64,000 nucleotides of DNA, taken from positions 221,560 through 285,559 of the forward strand of contig NW_027152191.1 of the NCBI RefSeq assembly GCF_004359215.1, given 5' to 3'. The notes beneath the pieces were generated by a model, which saw only the letters and a list, made by a program, of their open reading frames with translations, ran no database searches and was not told the origin of the DNA. A program made the translations under genes and the position numbers. The DNA is from Bremia lactucae. Taxonomy: Eukaryota; Oomycota; Peronosporomycetes; Peronosporales; Peronosporaceae. How positions within the stretch are numbered: position 1 is the stretch's first letter; the number at the start of each line of letters is the position of its first letter. Positions 29,884 through 41,595 of this stretch are shown here, in pieces.

Positions 29884-31857
29884 ATGAGCCTTGAATCGAC
29901 GATCTCACCGCTCGTCGCTTCTAGTGACACCGAGCTACAGTGCTATCTCTCAGATGCCTGTGCGATTGAGCATCTTTCAATCCTTCTTGATGACTTCTTC
30001 ACGCGCGGGATAGCGCTACAAACGAATCTTGTTGGCAGCCAAGACGTCGACGTCAACGCCACCGCACTATCGATATCAGGTCGCGCCGTATTCTCTCTGT
30101 TTTCGCGGCTTCTGGATGCTCCACAGCTACTACAGCAAGCGTATGAGTCCAGCTTGCTGCACGTGACACGGCTAATCCCGTTTTGCCAGCTCTATGGTAG
30201 TAAGAATCAAGAGACAATTGCCGAGCTTTTGGAAGCAGTTTGCGACAATGTTGCTGAATTTCCCGCAACTTTAACTGTCCTACAGCAACTGTACATTCGG
30301 CAACTCAACGATCTCTTCAAAGCTGTGAGACAAGCTGACGTAATGGATCTCATACACCGCTACTACGAGCTAAGTCTGTCCGTAGGTGGCATGACAACCG
30401 CAGAATCGGTACTGAAGATTCTTTTGCTAGGCAAAAAAGAGCTGTCAAAAGAGCTAAGAGAACAGAGTCATTCATTGCTTTATAGACTCGTGCAGTTTTA
30501 CGAGGTAGTGCTTCCGACTTTGCAGCGGCAATTGTCGTCTTTGGACAAGAAAACGGCATCTCGAGTAGTTTTAGTGATAGCAGAGATCAGATATATTTTG
30601 TTGCTTGTTCTTGGGCGCTGCGTCGATTTTGAGTTGGACAAGCCTCTCCAATCGGGAGTGTGTGAAGGTAAGGTGCTGGCTGGATTCCACACATTAATCA
30701 GCGGATGCGTCGACGAAGACGCAGAACATGGCTCGTATTTCAGTGATTTATGGTTTCTATGCGAGTACAAGGACAAAGTCTCGGCATTTTTTCATCGCCA
30801 CGAATTGGACCAGGAGAATTTATCGTATTTAGCATTAATGATCGAGCAGCTCCCGAGGCGTCGATTCCTTCCATCGTTGGTAATTAAAGAGTCTCTTGCT
30901 ATAGAAGAGGTCAAGTCGAATAGCGGTTTTGAGGAGATTGAACGTCAGGCAATGGATTTGACTGCACTGGTGCACCAAGTAAAAGACCTTTTTCCTGATT
31001 TGGGAGAAGGGTACATTGAGCTCTGTTTATTGAGTGCTGATTCACAAGTAGAGACGGTGATTAATTTTTTATTGGAAAGTAACCCTCCGCCTGTCCTTAT
31101 TGATGTATCACATGATGTAAAACCCTCGGATATCGAATTTAAGCGTGTTGAAGCACTTTTGAAAGGTAATTTATTGCCTGCTTACGAAAATAAAAAGCTG
31201 GATCCGAATCGAGTATGGGTGGGTAAGAAAGCAATGGAAACGAGCTACGATCCACAGATTGAAGTAAAAGATCAGCAAGTAGCTAACAAGACCAAGGAAC
31301 TTGTTGCCATGTATGAGGAAGAAGATGACTATGCCTATTCGAGTGGCACCGACCGTGATGGTGGCTTTGACAGCCGAGGCGATGGGGTGGCTGTCCTCGA
31401 CGAGTACGACGACGATTACAATGACGAGTTTGATGACTTTGTGCCGTTTAGTATTCGCGATGGCGGACTTGGAGATAGTCAGGATGTTGTTCGTGAGCAG
31501 AATCGTCGGATTCGTGCAAAGGAGGAGAAAGATGCCTTTTGGGAAGGCATGAAAAATAGAAACCGTGAAAGCGTTTCGCTTAAGGCTGAAGAGATGGATT
31601 ACGACGAAGAGAAAAAGGAAAGTGATAATTTTCGTGATAGGATTTTGCGCTCCCCCGCTGCTGCTGAATCGACACAGAGCTCATCTAATTCTAAGATTTC
31701 AAATCCTCGTCAAAAAGACAAAACTCATGGAGAGAAGAAATCTTATGAGCTGTTAACACCGCAACAAATGCAGCGTCAGCGAGCGAAGAAAGACAAGAAT
31801 AAGGCTAAGATCGCGAACCATAATCGGAAGGATCGTGCATTAAAGAAAATGGGCTAA
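29884..31857 (+). CDS. ASCC2: ASCC2-like protein with CUE domain
   Basis: An intronless 657-residue ORF. The N-terminal two thirds are helical, as in activating signal cointegrator complex subunit 2. A CUE ubiquitin-binding domain follows at about residues 357-400 (LVHQVKDLFPDLGEGYIELC, then VETVINFLLES). The C-terminal third is acidic and charged (YDDDYNDEFDDFVPFS), ending in a Lys/Arg-rich tail (RAKKDKNKAKIANHNRKDRA). In animals ASCC2 recognises K63-linked ubiquitin and recruits the ASCC3 helicase in alkylation repair and ribosome quality control. The domain order and the tail fit this family. The start at 29884 (MSLESTISPLV) is the first ATG after the divergent promoter. Confidence 0.82.
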   Translation: MSLESTISPLVASSDTELQCYLSDACAIEHLSILLDDFFTRGIALQTNLVGSQDVDVNATALSISGRAVFSLFSRLLDAPQLLQQAYESSLLHVTRLIPFCQLYGSKNQETIAELLEAVCDNVAEFPATLTVLQQLYIRQLNDLFKAVRQADVMDLIHRYYELSLSVGGMTTAESVLKILLLGKKELSKELREQSHSLLYRLVQFYEVVLPTLQRQLSSLDKKTASRVVLVIAEIRYILLLVLGRCVDFELDKPLQSGVCEGKVLAGFHTLISGCVDEDAEHGSYFSDLWFLCEYKDKVSAFFHRHELDQENLSYLALMIEQLPRRRFLPSLVIKESLAIEEVKSNSGFEEIERQAMDLTALVHQVKDLFPDLGEGYIELCLLSADSQVETVINFLLESNPPPVLIDVSHDVKPSDIEFKRVEALLKGNLLPAYENKKLDPNRVWVGKKAMETSYDPQIEVKDQQVANKTKELVAMYEEEDDYAYSSGTDRDGGFDSRGDGVAVLDEYDDDYNDEFDDFVPFSIRDGGLGDSQDVVREQNRRIRAKEEKDAFWEGMKNRNRESVSLKAEEMDYDEEKKESDNFRDRILRSPAAAESTQSSSNSKISNPRQKDKTHGEKKSYELLTPQQMQRQRAKKDKNKAKIANHNRKDRALKKMG

Positions 31858-32731
31858 TTTCCTTATCTAAACCAACGTGCAGGCATAATTAAGATTAATT
31901 GTATGTTGGATTTAGTTGACAAAAGAAATATCTGCCGAAATTGCTTTGAAAATGACCTACAGGTTCTTTATCTTATGCACCAATAAAAAAGCAATGTTTA
32001 TTGTCGTATGAAAAGAGTAAAAAAGCTTTTCAAAACCATTAAGCTTTCGACAAGTTAAACATGAATCGACCACATTTTTTTTCCCTGAAGATATATTCTT
32101 AGCGAAATCACAATTTAGCACATGACCCTTTTTAACAATAATTCGCACTTAGTGTCGTTGACGTTAGATAATAGGAGGTTCGCTAAGGTACCGCAATTTA
32201 ATTTTGAGGTGTGAATTACTAATTCGCCACAACATAAATGCGTTGACCGCTTACCTACTCATAGCCTTGAGCGTGCTCTTAGGCGTCAGCGTTAAGCGAG
32301 CTAGTAGTAAAATCATTTGGTGCTAGGGCCTATGTATCGATGCGAGTAGTGGAATGAGTGTGATTGCCCGTGGGGACATTAGAATCCCTGTTGACCATTG
32401 ATAATTCTTTGCGTCCTTCATCTTCTGCCCAAATGAGCGCAAGAAGCCACAACTTCATAGTGTTCCTGTAACGGGGCACACATTGGTTGGAGAACCTTTG
32501 TTGTGATTCCACAATTTTTTTTTTTAAATTTCAAATTTGCACACTAAAATTGTTATTCCCACAATTTCTGTAAAGACTTAAATTGCTATTAACAATGTTG
32601 AATTAAGGCACGTAAACCCAACAGCATGAAGCAAGGGCATTTTATACTTGTTTGTCTTGTTGTGCAGTCCAAGAACAAAACAGAAGGAAGCGCCGTGCCA
32701 ATATAATAGAGTTTGGATTGGCAAATGTCAT
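31858..32731. other. intergenic, nothing recognised
   Basis: About 870 bp downstream of the ASCC2-like gene, AT-rich with poly-T runs (for example near 32510-32525). Small ORFs have no motif. It marks the end of the gene island before repeats resume. Confidence 0.5.
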
Positions 32732-33271
32732 TGCTTTAACGGGCTAAAGTTGCCCTAATGTTACACAGTCCCCGTTAAGTACACTTGGTGTACTTAAAGG
32801 GATGGTCAATTACTAAATTAAAGTAATTAGACCCAGCACTCGAGTGTGGTTCACATTTGTGACCAACCCTTCTATATGTGATGCACATAGGTGCATTCAC
32901 ATTAGGAGGAATGACGCCTAGCGTCATCCGCTACGCGAGGTATCTGGAAAGATACGCTCGCAATACATATTAAGTGTTATCTATAGAGATTACATTTTGA
33001 TTGATTGGTAGAAATAGGTATCTATATTTAACACGAACAAATATAAATTAGTCTGAAAACTACTTCCTACTTGATAAGTGCGCACGAGGAGCCGGATTAC
33101 CGCTCCCGTGACGACTCTTAATCACAGTACTTAGTGTGTTGGGTGAGGTCGCCAACGCGCCCACCACAACTACCTCACTGCACGCAAGAGAAGGTGGTCA
33201 AACCGCTTTCTCGCTGTGCTAGGGTGCGTGTCTAAGAAGAGCGTGGCCGCATTACGACGTGCCCATCTACT
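32732..33271 (+). repeat. LTR type 1, isolated copy
   Basis: Homologous along its length to 3487-4017, including the GGGCTAAAGTTG start region, both hairpins, the CTTAATCACAGTACTTAGTG block and the GCCC..CTAC end. The first bases are altered (TGCTTTAACGGG), so the exact left edge is uncertain. No gypsy coding sequence of the same element adjoins it. Copia sequence begins immediately to the right, so it is a solo LTR or a truncated end. No target-site duplication is visible. Confidence 0.8.
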
Positions 33272-34490
33272 CAAATCGTGCCCGCGGCAGCGCATACGGA
33301 CGAGCTCGGACTATCGTGGCGGCAAGTTGTCTCCAGTCGCCACCGGCTTCGTAAAGATCGTCGATGGCATCGCCCGTAAATAATTCCGATGCAATTGTAC
33401 CTGTACAGAGTGAAAATGGCGTGCAATGTGCGCTACAAAGCTATCGCATCGCATATGAGCAAGCGAATGCGGCACTGATAGCTTCATCGACATACCAAGA
33501 TGCGATACGTTCTCCTCAATCCAAGGTTTGGAGTGACGCGATCAAGACTGACCCAGATGCATTGAATCAAAAAAACATGGTGCATTGAATCACAAGAAAA
33601 CATGGAGTGCGGTCAAAAGGTGATCTGAACCAATTGAGTGTTCGCAGTTTAGAGGAAAGAAAATAAAAAAATGATCGATTTAAGGCTCGGCTTGTTGCAT
33701 TGGGTTATAACCAAAATTATGGTGGGGATTATTACGACACGGATTCTCCGTGTCTTCCCGGCAGTGTGTTGTCATATTTCGGTATGAATTTTCGCCAGTA
33801 TGATGTTGACACGGCCTTTCTAAATTGAATATACATCTCTGTGCCTCAAAGTGTTAACATGGACGCGAGTCAAGTATTAAAGTTCGAACTAAATTTGTAA
33901 GGACTAAAACAATCTGCTGCAACATATTTTAAGACCATATCGAGCGTTTTTCGCAAAATGGGCTTTTCCATGTATTTTGGACCCGCGCATATTCGTCCGT
34001 AACGATGAAAACCATTCGGGAATATGCTAATTGGAGGTAATACTGCAGGATCAATTGTTAAAAGTTGCAGATGAATTTGTTAGTCATTTCAAGCTAGAGA
34101 CGCTAAGCAACGTTTAATATATTCTCGGTATTGAAGTGACGTACGAGCTGCAGAAGAAGAAGCTCAAGATCAGCCAAAGTGCGTGCATCGACAGAATGGT
34201 CGAACGTTTTTTACCAAAGTGGACGCGAAAATGGTTGGCAACCCAATCAACAATTTTTTTCTTTTTTCGAGCATGCTTGAGAATTCTGACCGGGGAACAA
34301 CGCACCGGTGTATTATTTCCACCATATCGAGATGGTACCAAATCCGAGCAGTCGTCCATAGTATTCAAGCCCCCTCTGGACACAGTGGCTTGGGCCGTAT
34401 CCGCACTTTCATCGTCTCACGGGTTAGAAGAGACAATGATATCATGACTTGGACTCTTAGAGTCAAATTCGCAAGGAGGTGAAATTGGCG
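33272..34490 (+). pseudogene. copia RT half, plus strand
   Basis: Plus-strand copia RT fragments: an N-terminal linker (ALIASSTYQDAIRSPQSKVW), then FKARLVALGYNQNYGGDYYD (the KARLVAxG signature), NFRQYDVDTAFLN, LKFELNL followed after a stop by GLKQSAATYF, and ILGIEVTYELQKKKLKISQS. Stops and shifts are frequent. Similarity fades around 34470 near a PYR motif of the RNase H approach region. The YVDD box region (about 34000-34050) is not preserved. It is the complementary half to the minus-strand segment that follows, in inverted orientation. Confidence 0.75.
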
Positions 34491-34499
34491 GATTGGTGC

Positions 34500-36660
34500 C
34501 AAATATGATCCACCACCATCGGTTCACTTTCACTCCTGGTTTAAACGCACGATAATTGAATCAAGACGTCGTCCTAATCGCCATGATGATGCACATTTTG
34601 AGTGATATTTTCACCAACAACAACGTCCACATACTTAGACTTGGGTAGCTTTTAAAATACCAACCACTTCCACACACTTAGACTTGGGTAGCTTTTAGAA
34701 TACCACTGACCTCGTAATTCCAGTCGTTTTAATTCATAATTTCGAACACAGTAGACCTTCACACCATCTGCATACCCAAAAACATGCAGCGGAATGCCTT
34801 TTTATCTAACTTTTGTCGTTTACCTTTATCGATGCGCGCGTACCCTTGCGATCCGAAAACTCGCAAATGCGACAGGTCTGGCTTCGCTCCAAAGCAAACC
34901 TCAAACGGATTCTTGTTTAAGTGAGAAGCGCAGGGTACACGATTCGTAATACATACCGCATTATTTATGGCTTCGGCTCACCATATCATCTCAACTTGAA
35001 TGTAATTAATCATTGACCGTGCTCGTTTCGTCAGCGTCCGGTTCATCTGCTCAGCCGTTCCATTTTGCTGTGACGAATACGAAACTGTAGCTTGGTGCAT
35101 AATTCCAGCCTGTCGCCACACTTTATCATGGCTATTGTTAATATATCCGCCAACATTGTCGGTGCGAATACATCTAATCTTAGCATCCAACTGATTCTCC
35201 ATCATCGACTTGTACTTGATAGACTTATCGACCACGTCCGACTTGTGCGCAATATGATACGCGACAACATATCGTGACAATCGTCAGTAATTGTTACCAT
35301 TAATCTCGTTCCACACAGTGACTTGGTCTCCATGGGACCCATCACGTCACTATGAATTCACGTCATTCTGAATTAGTTGAAGTAGTGGCGTCGTCTTACT
35401 TTACCGTAACTTGACTTAGGAAATGGCTTTACTGACGACTTGCAAGTCCACAAACTTCACATATGTCATCTTGGTCTTCCACATTAGCAGACTTATCTTC
35501 CATCGTGAATCCACTGACGCATTCTTGATTTTTAACGCCTTCATTGGTAGACGTTCTGATCGAGCGTGCCATGGACTTGGACTCACATTTGGCTCCACCG
35601 CGAACCACTTCACTCATGTTTGCAGATTCAACTTGTTCACATTCGAGAGCAAACAATTTCACCTTCTGGGTCACTTGTCTCACCACTTCATGCTCGTTCG
35701 TGATCTCGCATGTAACATTTGAGAGGTTATGTCAACCCTTAAGCAGAAAATTCAGCAATCGAAAGAAGTCTACAATACAGTTAAGGAACGTAGAGAACGT
35801 CTTCGATGCGGATGGACTTCTTGTTCTTCATTAAAGCTCGAATCGTCCCAATTCCAGCAGCTGTTACAGTTCCCCATTCGCCGAAATTTTAACCAACGTG
35901 CTGAGTGATCGTATTTCCGCAAACTCATCCTTGAATGGACACATGTGACTACTTGGACCACTGTCAATTTAGTCCCTTGTTCACTCACGGTAAACGCTTG
36001 TTCCGCATTCTTTTTCTTGTCAGGATTCTTCCAGAAATCTTGTTTCTTGTGTCCATATCGATTGCAGACATGACACTGTCCGGATAACTTGTTTCCCGTT
36101 TCCTTGGATCGAGCTCCCCCTGCTCTTGAAGCGTCGAGTAGCCTTCAAAGCAATTTCCCTTTATCCTTTCGAGCTATGACTTCGTACTCGCGACTAGGCA
36201 TCTCCTTGGCTTGAAATAGATGGATGTCCCTCACGTTCTCAATAATCTTGACGATCTGATCGTATTCTTCGAACATATTCCAAGCAAAATCACGAGCTGT
36301 TCATCTCACGACACTTCATCTCCAATGGCTTACATCGGCGAGCAAAAGTTCACCGAACTTCAGGAAGTGTCCCATCACACTTCCACCCTTCTGCATCTTA
36401 TATTCATGCACTGGCGACGCATCTGGACTCGATTATGAATGCTTCGACGAAGAAAGAAGCTCTTCTAAGTCTCATATGCCTCAGCCTTCGACCCTGCCAA
36501 CCGAACCATGAATTGAAGACGTGGACTGACCATCGTGCATACATTCGCGAAGGCCTTCATGTCGTTGACTTTCCAAGCATACGCAATAGCATCGCATTTC
36601 ACTCGAAGCCTTCGTAGAATCGAGATGGTCCAGCAAACCTTTCTTTGCAAGCTCTATTCG
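34500..36660 (-). pseudogene. copia gag-protease-integrase half, minus strand
   Basis: Reading from high to low coordinates: gag helices (VNDMKAFANVCTMVSPRLQF, about 36560), then a zinc knuckle near 36040-36080 reading CHVCNRYGHKKQDF, where the last Cys is Phe. Pre-integrase material follows around 35400-35990. The integrase core is at 35280-34978 (IRCIRTDNVGGYINNSHDKV, YSSQQNGTAEQMNRTL), with the usual SDNGGE changed to TDNVGG. The integrase C-terminus is at about 34910-34770 (FEVCFGAKPDLSHLRVFGSQ). It meets the plus-strand RT half at about 34490. Confidence 0.75.
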
Positions 36661-37807
36661 CGTATTAAATTCTCACACGAAATAATTGTCCTCATTTAGA
36701 ACAGAATTGCATCTGCCATAATTGGGCTCATAAACCTATTCAGGTATATATAGCGGAGTAGTCGACTAGTCGGGAAGGAAGTAATTTGGAAAGTATATTA
36801 GTCATTTAGAGAACCTACTTTGCATTCGGCTAGCTAGCGCAGAAGAAGCAATAAGAAGGTCGTCCATCAGCCGTTATGTAGCTACATTTCAGCTACCGTT
36901 TGAAGCCCACAATCTGTAGTTTATAAAATAACGACGGTAATAAACGTAACGATGATATTGAGCGGCCACTACGTTTCCATCGTCATCATCTCCTAGTCGC
37001 ACTTATGTAGTATCGTAGATTTTTGTTGACATTTTGGATTAGAACCTCAAATTACAAAAGTTGTGTAAAATTATTGTTTGCGAATTTAAATTACTATTTA
37101 ATTATTGTAAATAGTTGTGGGGGCAATAATTAAGAAAGAGCGGTTTGTTTGAATTTAAATATAACTTCCACGGTCGTTCGTTACTTTTTTCGAGAAGGAT
37201 GCAACTGGCTCTACTCAGTGGCTAGAGTGATTTATCTGATTAAACAAATAGATCTTCTTTGCAAATAGCTCTTCTTTGAAGTAACAACACTGCTAGTGGC
37301 TAATTTTAATATACACAATTAAATGATGAGGTTGTCACGCTTCCTCGTGAATAAATATTAACCTGAAGCTGTTTTGGCTTAGGTTTCATTACAGTCATTT
37401 ATGGGAGAAGGGGCAATCTCGTATTCAATATATGTTTGTATTCGAGTGAGCTAGATCTTGACGCCATAGCAGTGCTTCCACTCAATAGATGCACTGTTTT
37501 TGGTGAAGCTTATTGGTGCATTGACTTAAAAATAAGGATTTAAAGTTTGTCTGACTTGCAGACGTTGTGGACGCGTCTCAAAAAGTGATCGACTCAGTCA
37601 CTCGCACAGAGAAGGCATGCAATACAAGTTCGACTTGTAATTACCATTAGGCAGATGCATAAATAAAATCAAGCTGATTTATGTTTGCTTACCTCAACAC
37701 GTGTAAAGTAATTCCCATATAAGTTATGTCTAACTTTATATGTTAGGTTTAGGGAGGATACATATTTCGTATGCACCGTGTATCTATATCGTATGTGACT
37801 GCTTCAA
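36661..37807. other. non-coding, no feature recognised
   Basis: About 1.1 kb of AT-rich sequence between the copia remnant and an inverted type 2 LTR. There is no ORF with a recognisable domain. It is possibly decayed untranslated or repeat sequence. Confidence 0.45.
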
Positions 37808-38291
37808 GACGGGTGCACCTTTGCTAGTACTGATAACAGTACTAGTCAACTTAAACTGATTACAGTGAAGGTGGGGTATTTCGACTACTTCACGTTCACG
37901 GCGTGAAAAGGAAAATTCTAAGTAGCTATAAAGTCTTGGCTACTAAGAGCAAATTCTAATGCTTTAAAATTGGGAGAAAGTAAAACTGTATTAATATATA
38001 AAGTAATAATAACGATCTTCTATCTACTGGCTTTAATATATTAAAATAATTAACAACGCAATGCGCCTCCTTGCGCAACGCCTAATCGCGTCTTGTAACG
38101 ATTATTATGGTTGATTTCAACTTAAATTAACCAATCTCTTCTTGCACTTCATTCGGTACTATTGGAAAAGTTACGTCAAATTTGATAAAAATAATGATTT
38201 TGTGCTTCTTTATTTGTTTCCTCTCATACGAAATAATATTTATTATTCCTCTTATAGGAAATAATATATATGTAACGGGACACCCGTTACA
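37808..38291 (-). repeat. LTR type 2, minus orientation
   Basis: An inverted copy of the LTR at 46148-46654. Its 5' end on the minus strand is the perfect palindrome TGTAACGGG-TGT-CCCGTTACA (38271-38291). The conserved block around AACGCAATGCGCCTCCTTGC is at 38055-38075. The low-coordinate end near 37808 is approximate. No adjacent gag or pol of the same orientation is present, so it is a solo LTR. Confidence 0.78.
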
Positions 38292-39349
38292 TCTATCCTA
38301 CTTCAATATATAAGTCAATACTTACTTAAAAGTAGTAACTATTTAAAAAAGTTTTACCGCCATGTGACTCGTGTTTAAAAAATTTCATCTACTAAAAGAT
38401 TTATGTGTATTTTTTGTTACACACACCCTCATTTCGAGAGAGCTTTAACCGTTAGACAATTCGAATCAATCATTTTCAACTCAAAAAACATTAACGGTAT
38501 TAATTAAGTACTTACATCCGTATTCAACTGTCTTTTTCATTTCGCCACAGGATACCGTGCAGCTAAAAAGTTGAGATTGAAACTAACCTTCCAAAAAGAT
38601 AAATTTCATTTTAGTATTATTTTTCTGATACAATAGAACCCAAAGCTCAACGCTAGTATCACATAGCTGGCGTCATCGGTCGAGTTCGCTTTCCATGCTT
38701 CGACTCCACTTGCATGAGGGCTCTAAGTTAATCCTATAAAAATGGGCACGCGCCAATGCATTGTCGAGTTCTTTAAGGCTGAGAAAGAGTTACGTTATTA
38801 ACTAGTCGATATGAATCGACTTCCGACGTGAAAGAAACCTAGCTCCCCTTAACATGTTGGCTCAAGTCTAGTTAGTTCTTTAATTTTTTTTCATTTAACG
38901 TCCTCAAAGATAACACAATTTTAACTCGATGTGTATCTTTGCAGGGTCTTTGCAGGATGTCGAAGCAACAAGAATAGCACAAAATGTAGACTTATTGATG
39001 GGGTTTCCGGTAACGTGATTGCTCTCGTAAAGCTACTAGAGTGTTTTTTGAACTGCATGTTTTTTTAGAAAACGACAAAAATACAAAAATTATAGGTGCT
39101 TTGCAGAGCGGTTTTGAGCATTAGCGTAATCGTAATAAGATCAGCAATGGCTATAATCGAATTAAACAAATATAGCTTCTCTGTTGTAAGGTATATATTT
39201 TGCTGAAAACCGCGATAAACGAATGGTCGCATTTCAGAATTGTAAATAATCCAAATGCCGTATACCTTAATACTTAGGAGATACGGGAGTATGCTTTCAT
39301 AAATAAATCGTGAGAAATGACAGGGAACATCACTTGCTTCCCACAAACG
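38292..39349. other. non-coding, no feature recognised
   Basis: About 1.06 kb between the type 2 LTR and element D. Short AT-rich ORFs only, such as 39065-39346, with no motif. The 3' LTR of element D would be expected near here but I could not identify one. Confidence 0.4.
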
Positions 39350-40297
39350 GGAGACCAGCTGCTTTCAGTGAAGGTTTGGCCCGTGGCCGACTACGCGGAA
39401 TGCCACCAACAATGCCGAGAGCGAGGAATACCTGTGGAGTAGGTCGATGAATGCCCACTCGTTCTTGATGACGACACTGATGTCGGCCGACAGGCGTACG
39501 AAGCCCATTTCCGCCGGTGGATCACCGCCATGAGATATCCCATCCCCGAAATCTTCAGCTCGCCGCATCGGCTCGACTGGTTAGCGCTTCGACGTCTTCA
39601 ATTTACATGGCCAAGGCGGTTGCTGATTAGCGGTGGGATGTCTGTCGTTGTATTGACCGAGACAGTCCTGCCCCCGACGCTCATTCTCCAAGAAGTCATC
39701 ATCAAAAATCCAGAAGGGGAATCCACCCCACGACATCAACCCAAAGAGCCTTATAGGCCCGGTTTGGCGCGGACCGATTGAGTGGAACGCCTGTAAGCGT
39801 TCACGAGGTTGGCGCAGTCCTTCACGAGGCGGTCCTCCGGCTTCCACGTAGTACGGGCCTTCGAGCAGCCACGCCACCATACTCAGAACTTCTGCCGTCC
39901 CCTTTACGTTGATGTCCGACCAACTTTTTCACATGGAAGTATCGCTCTTCGTCGTGACTCAACAAGGGTTGAGGAGGACGAATCATACGTCAACGGCGTC
40001 GCTTGAAGCAGCTTACGACTTAGCTCGACGATGAACAAGAACTTGAATGACCATCAGCATTGGCTGGCTTCGTTGTATGATCGGGTGGAGATCATAAAGC
40101 GCCACCTTTTGATCTCTACGCAGGCTCCTGCACCTCCCTCGCACCAGTCTGCTTACCCCTTGCGTCATCCGTCGTACCCTTCAGGGCCACCTGCGAACAC
40201 TTCCGGGACGACCGATCACCCACCAAGTGAGAGGTCTGCTGCGTCCCCGGCTGATAACTGTAGCGTCTGTTTCAGACCGGTCCGCCGGACCACTTGA
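39350..40297 (+). pseudogene. antisense ORF of gypsy D
   Basis: A plus-strand frame opposite the D chromodomain and linker. The first part reads VADYAECHQQCRERGI, then DDDTDVGRQAYEAHFRRWIT, SPHRLDWLALRRLQFTWPRR. This resembles in spacing the QYEAEF/ARLRVKEI segment of the A and B antisense proteins. A last part starts at 40031: MNKNLNDHQHWLASLYDRVE, then IIKRHLL and a Pro/Ser-rich tail (PAPPSHQSAYPLRHPSYPSG). Stops near 39458, 39780 and 40005 break it. The homology to the A/B antisense ORF is by pattern and position, not strong identity. Confidence 0.45.
39790..39900 (-). pseudogene. gypsy D chromodomain
   Basis: On the minus strand this stretch reads VWWRGCSKARTTWKPEDRLV followed by KDCANLVNAY. 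It matches the chromodomain core (WxGxxxxxxTWEPxxxL, then LxxxY), with Lys in place of the Glu of WEP. It lies about 380 bp after the integrase GPY/F region and is antisense to plus-strand frame 39530-40006. Confidence 0.65.
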
Positions 40298-41595
40298 GCA
40301 CCCCAACATAAAATATCGGGTGCGTTGCCACAGCCGATGGAAAGCTCAAGATGTCGGTCAATAACCGTAAGCGGTCGCACGAAAACGGACGAAGCTTCGT
40401 ACTCCCGACCACTGAAACCGCGTGCATAGGTAGATATCTTGCATTAAGTAGCACCAAATCACCAGTCTTAAACATTTGCGCATTTAGAGGACCATGACTG
40501 TCACTGTTTTCCTTTTGAAGCTCTTGAGCAGCAGCCATGACGTCCCTGACACGTAGCCTAATGGCTTCACCAGTTTCAATAAACGTCAGCAAATTGCGTT
40601 TGACCGACGGTCGAATCCATTTAGGCCTCAGGTTATCAGCGACACCCCCCATCCTCATTAGAAGCCATTGACAACAATAGGGAGTACGCGGATGCCACAA
40701 CCCATTCACATAGAACAGGGAAAAACCTGTCGACGAATGCCGCATTATTCATTGCGAATATTACTTGCTCTAACTGCGCACTCCATTGGGATGGCTCATC
40801 CACGCAAACATTGCGAAACACATCCTCCAAAACACTGTTGACCGATTCGGTCTGACCGTCAGTCTGCGAATGATCCGCTGTAGACATATCCAGTCGAAAC
40901 ACCATCAGCCGAAAAACATGTTGCCAAAAGGTAGACACAAACTGAGGATCTCGATCACTCACGAAAGACTCCGGAAGTCCATGATGTCGAAACACGTTGT
41001 CGATGAACAGCTGTGCCGCCTGCAGTGCCGTTATGATTCGGCATACCGCCACTTGTCACACTACCTTGCTGAGGCGACACGCAAATACCATAATGCCCGT
41101 ATGGCCATGCCGATCCGCCGAAATGTCGAGTATTAAGTCCATGCTTACTGAGCGCCAACAGTTCGCTGGGACCGACAAACTCTGCAGCGGCGCTACTGAA
41201 GACGGCAGAGGCTTCACTCGTTGACAAGTCTCGCACGTCTTGACATACGACCGGACCCACTTGTACATGTGGGGCCACCACAAGTCACGTGCCACAGACG
41301 GGTACGTCTTTTTGCGCCCCAAATGTTTACGATTCGGCGTATCATGTGCCTCAGAGAAAATTCGGTGACGTAAGTCCTTGTCGTTAGGGACGACCACGCG
41401 TCTTTTATCCCTCGAATTCACACTGTACAACAGGAGTCCATCGGACAGACTATACCGAATGGGATCTGCCTGCTGGCGCTTCGTCAACTTGATGGCTTCC
41501 GCAGAGGCGCTCAACACCTCTTCAACACCTTGAAAATCCGGGTCTTGAACACACGCCTTGCGTATAAGCTCGAACACTGAAGTTTCAAGATGCAC
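40272..41595 (-). pseudogene. gypsy D integrase and GPY/F region
   Basis: Minus-strand frames 41595-41056, 41052-40636 and 40745-40272. The HHCC zinc domain is present (HDTPNRKHLGRKKTYPSVAR, CETCQRVKPLP). The core holds SMDLILDIS, then FVSDRDPQFVSTFWQHVF and ADHSQTDGQTESVNSVLEDV, so D, D and E are kept although the frame shifts at about 41050. The last frame has FKTGDLVLLNARYL and LRPFSCDRLRLLTDI, a degraded GPY/F region, ending VATHPIFYVGVLK. Confidence 0.82.

Noticed and set aside
32330..32512. 60-residue minus ORF downstream of the ASCC2-like gene
   Set aside because: Short, with no recognisable motif and no signal peptide.
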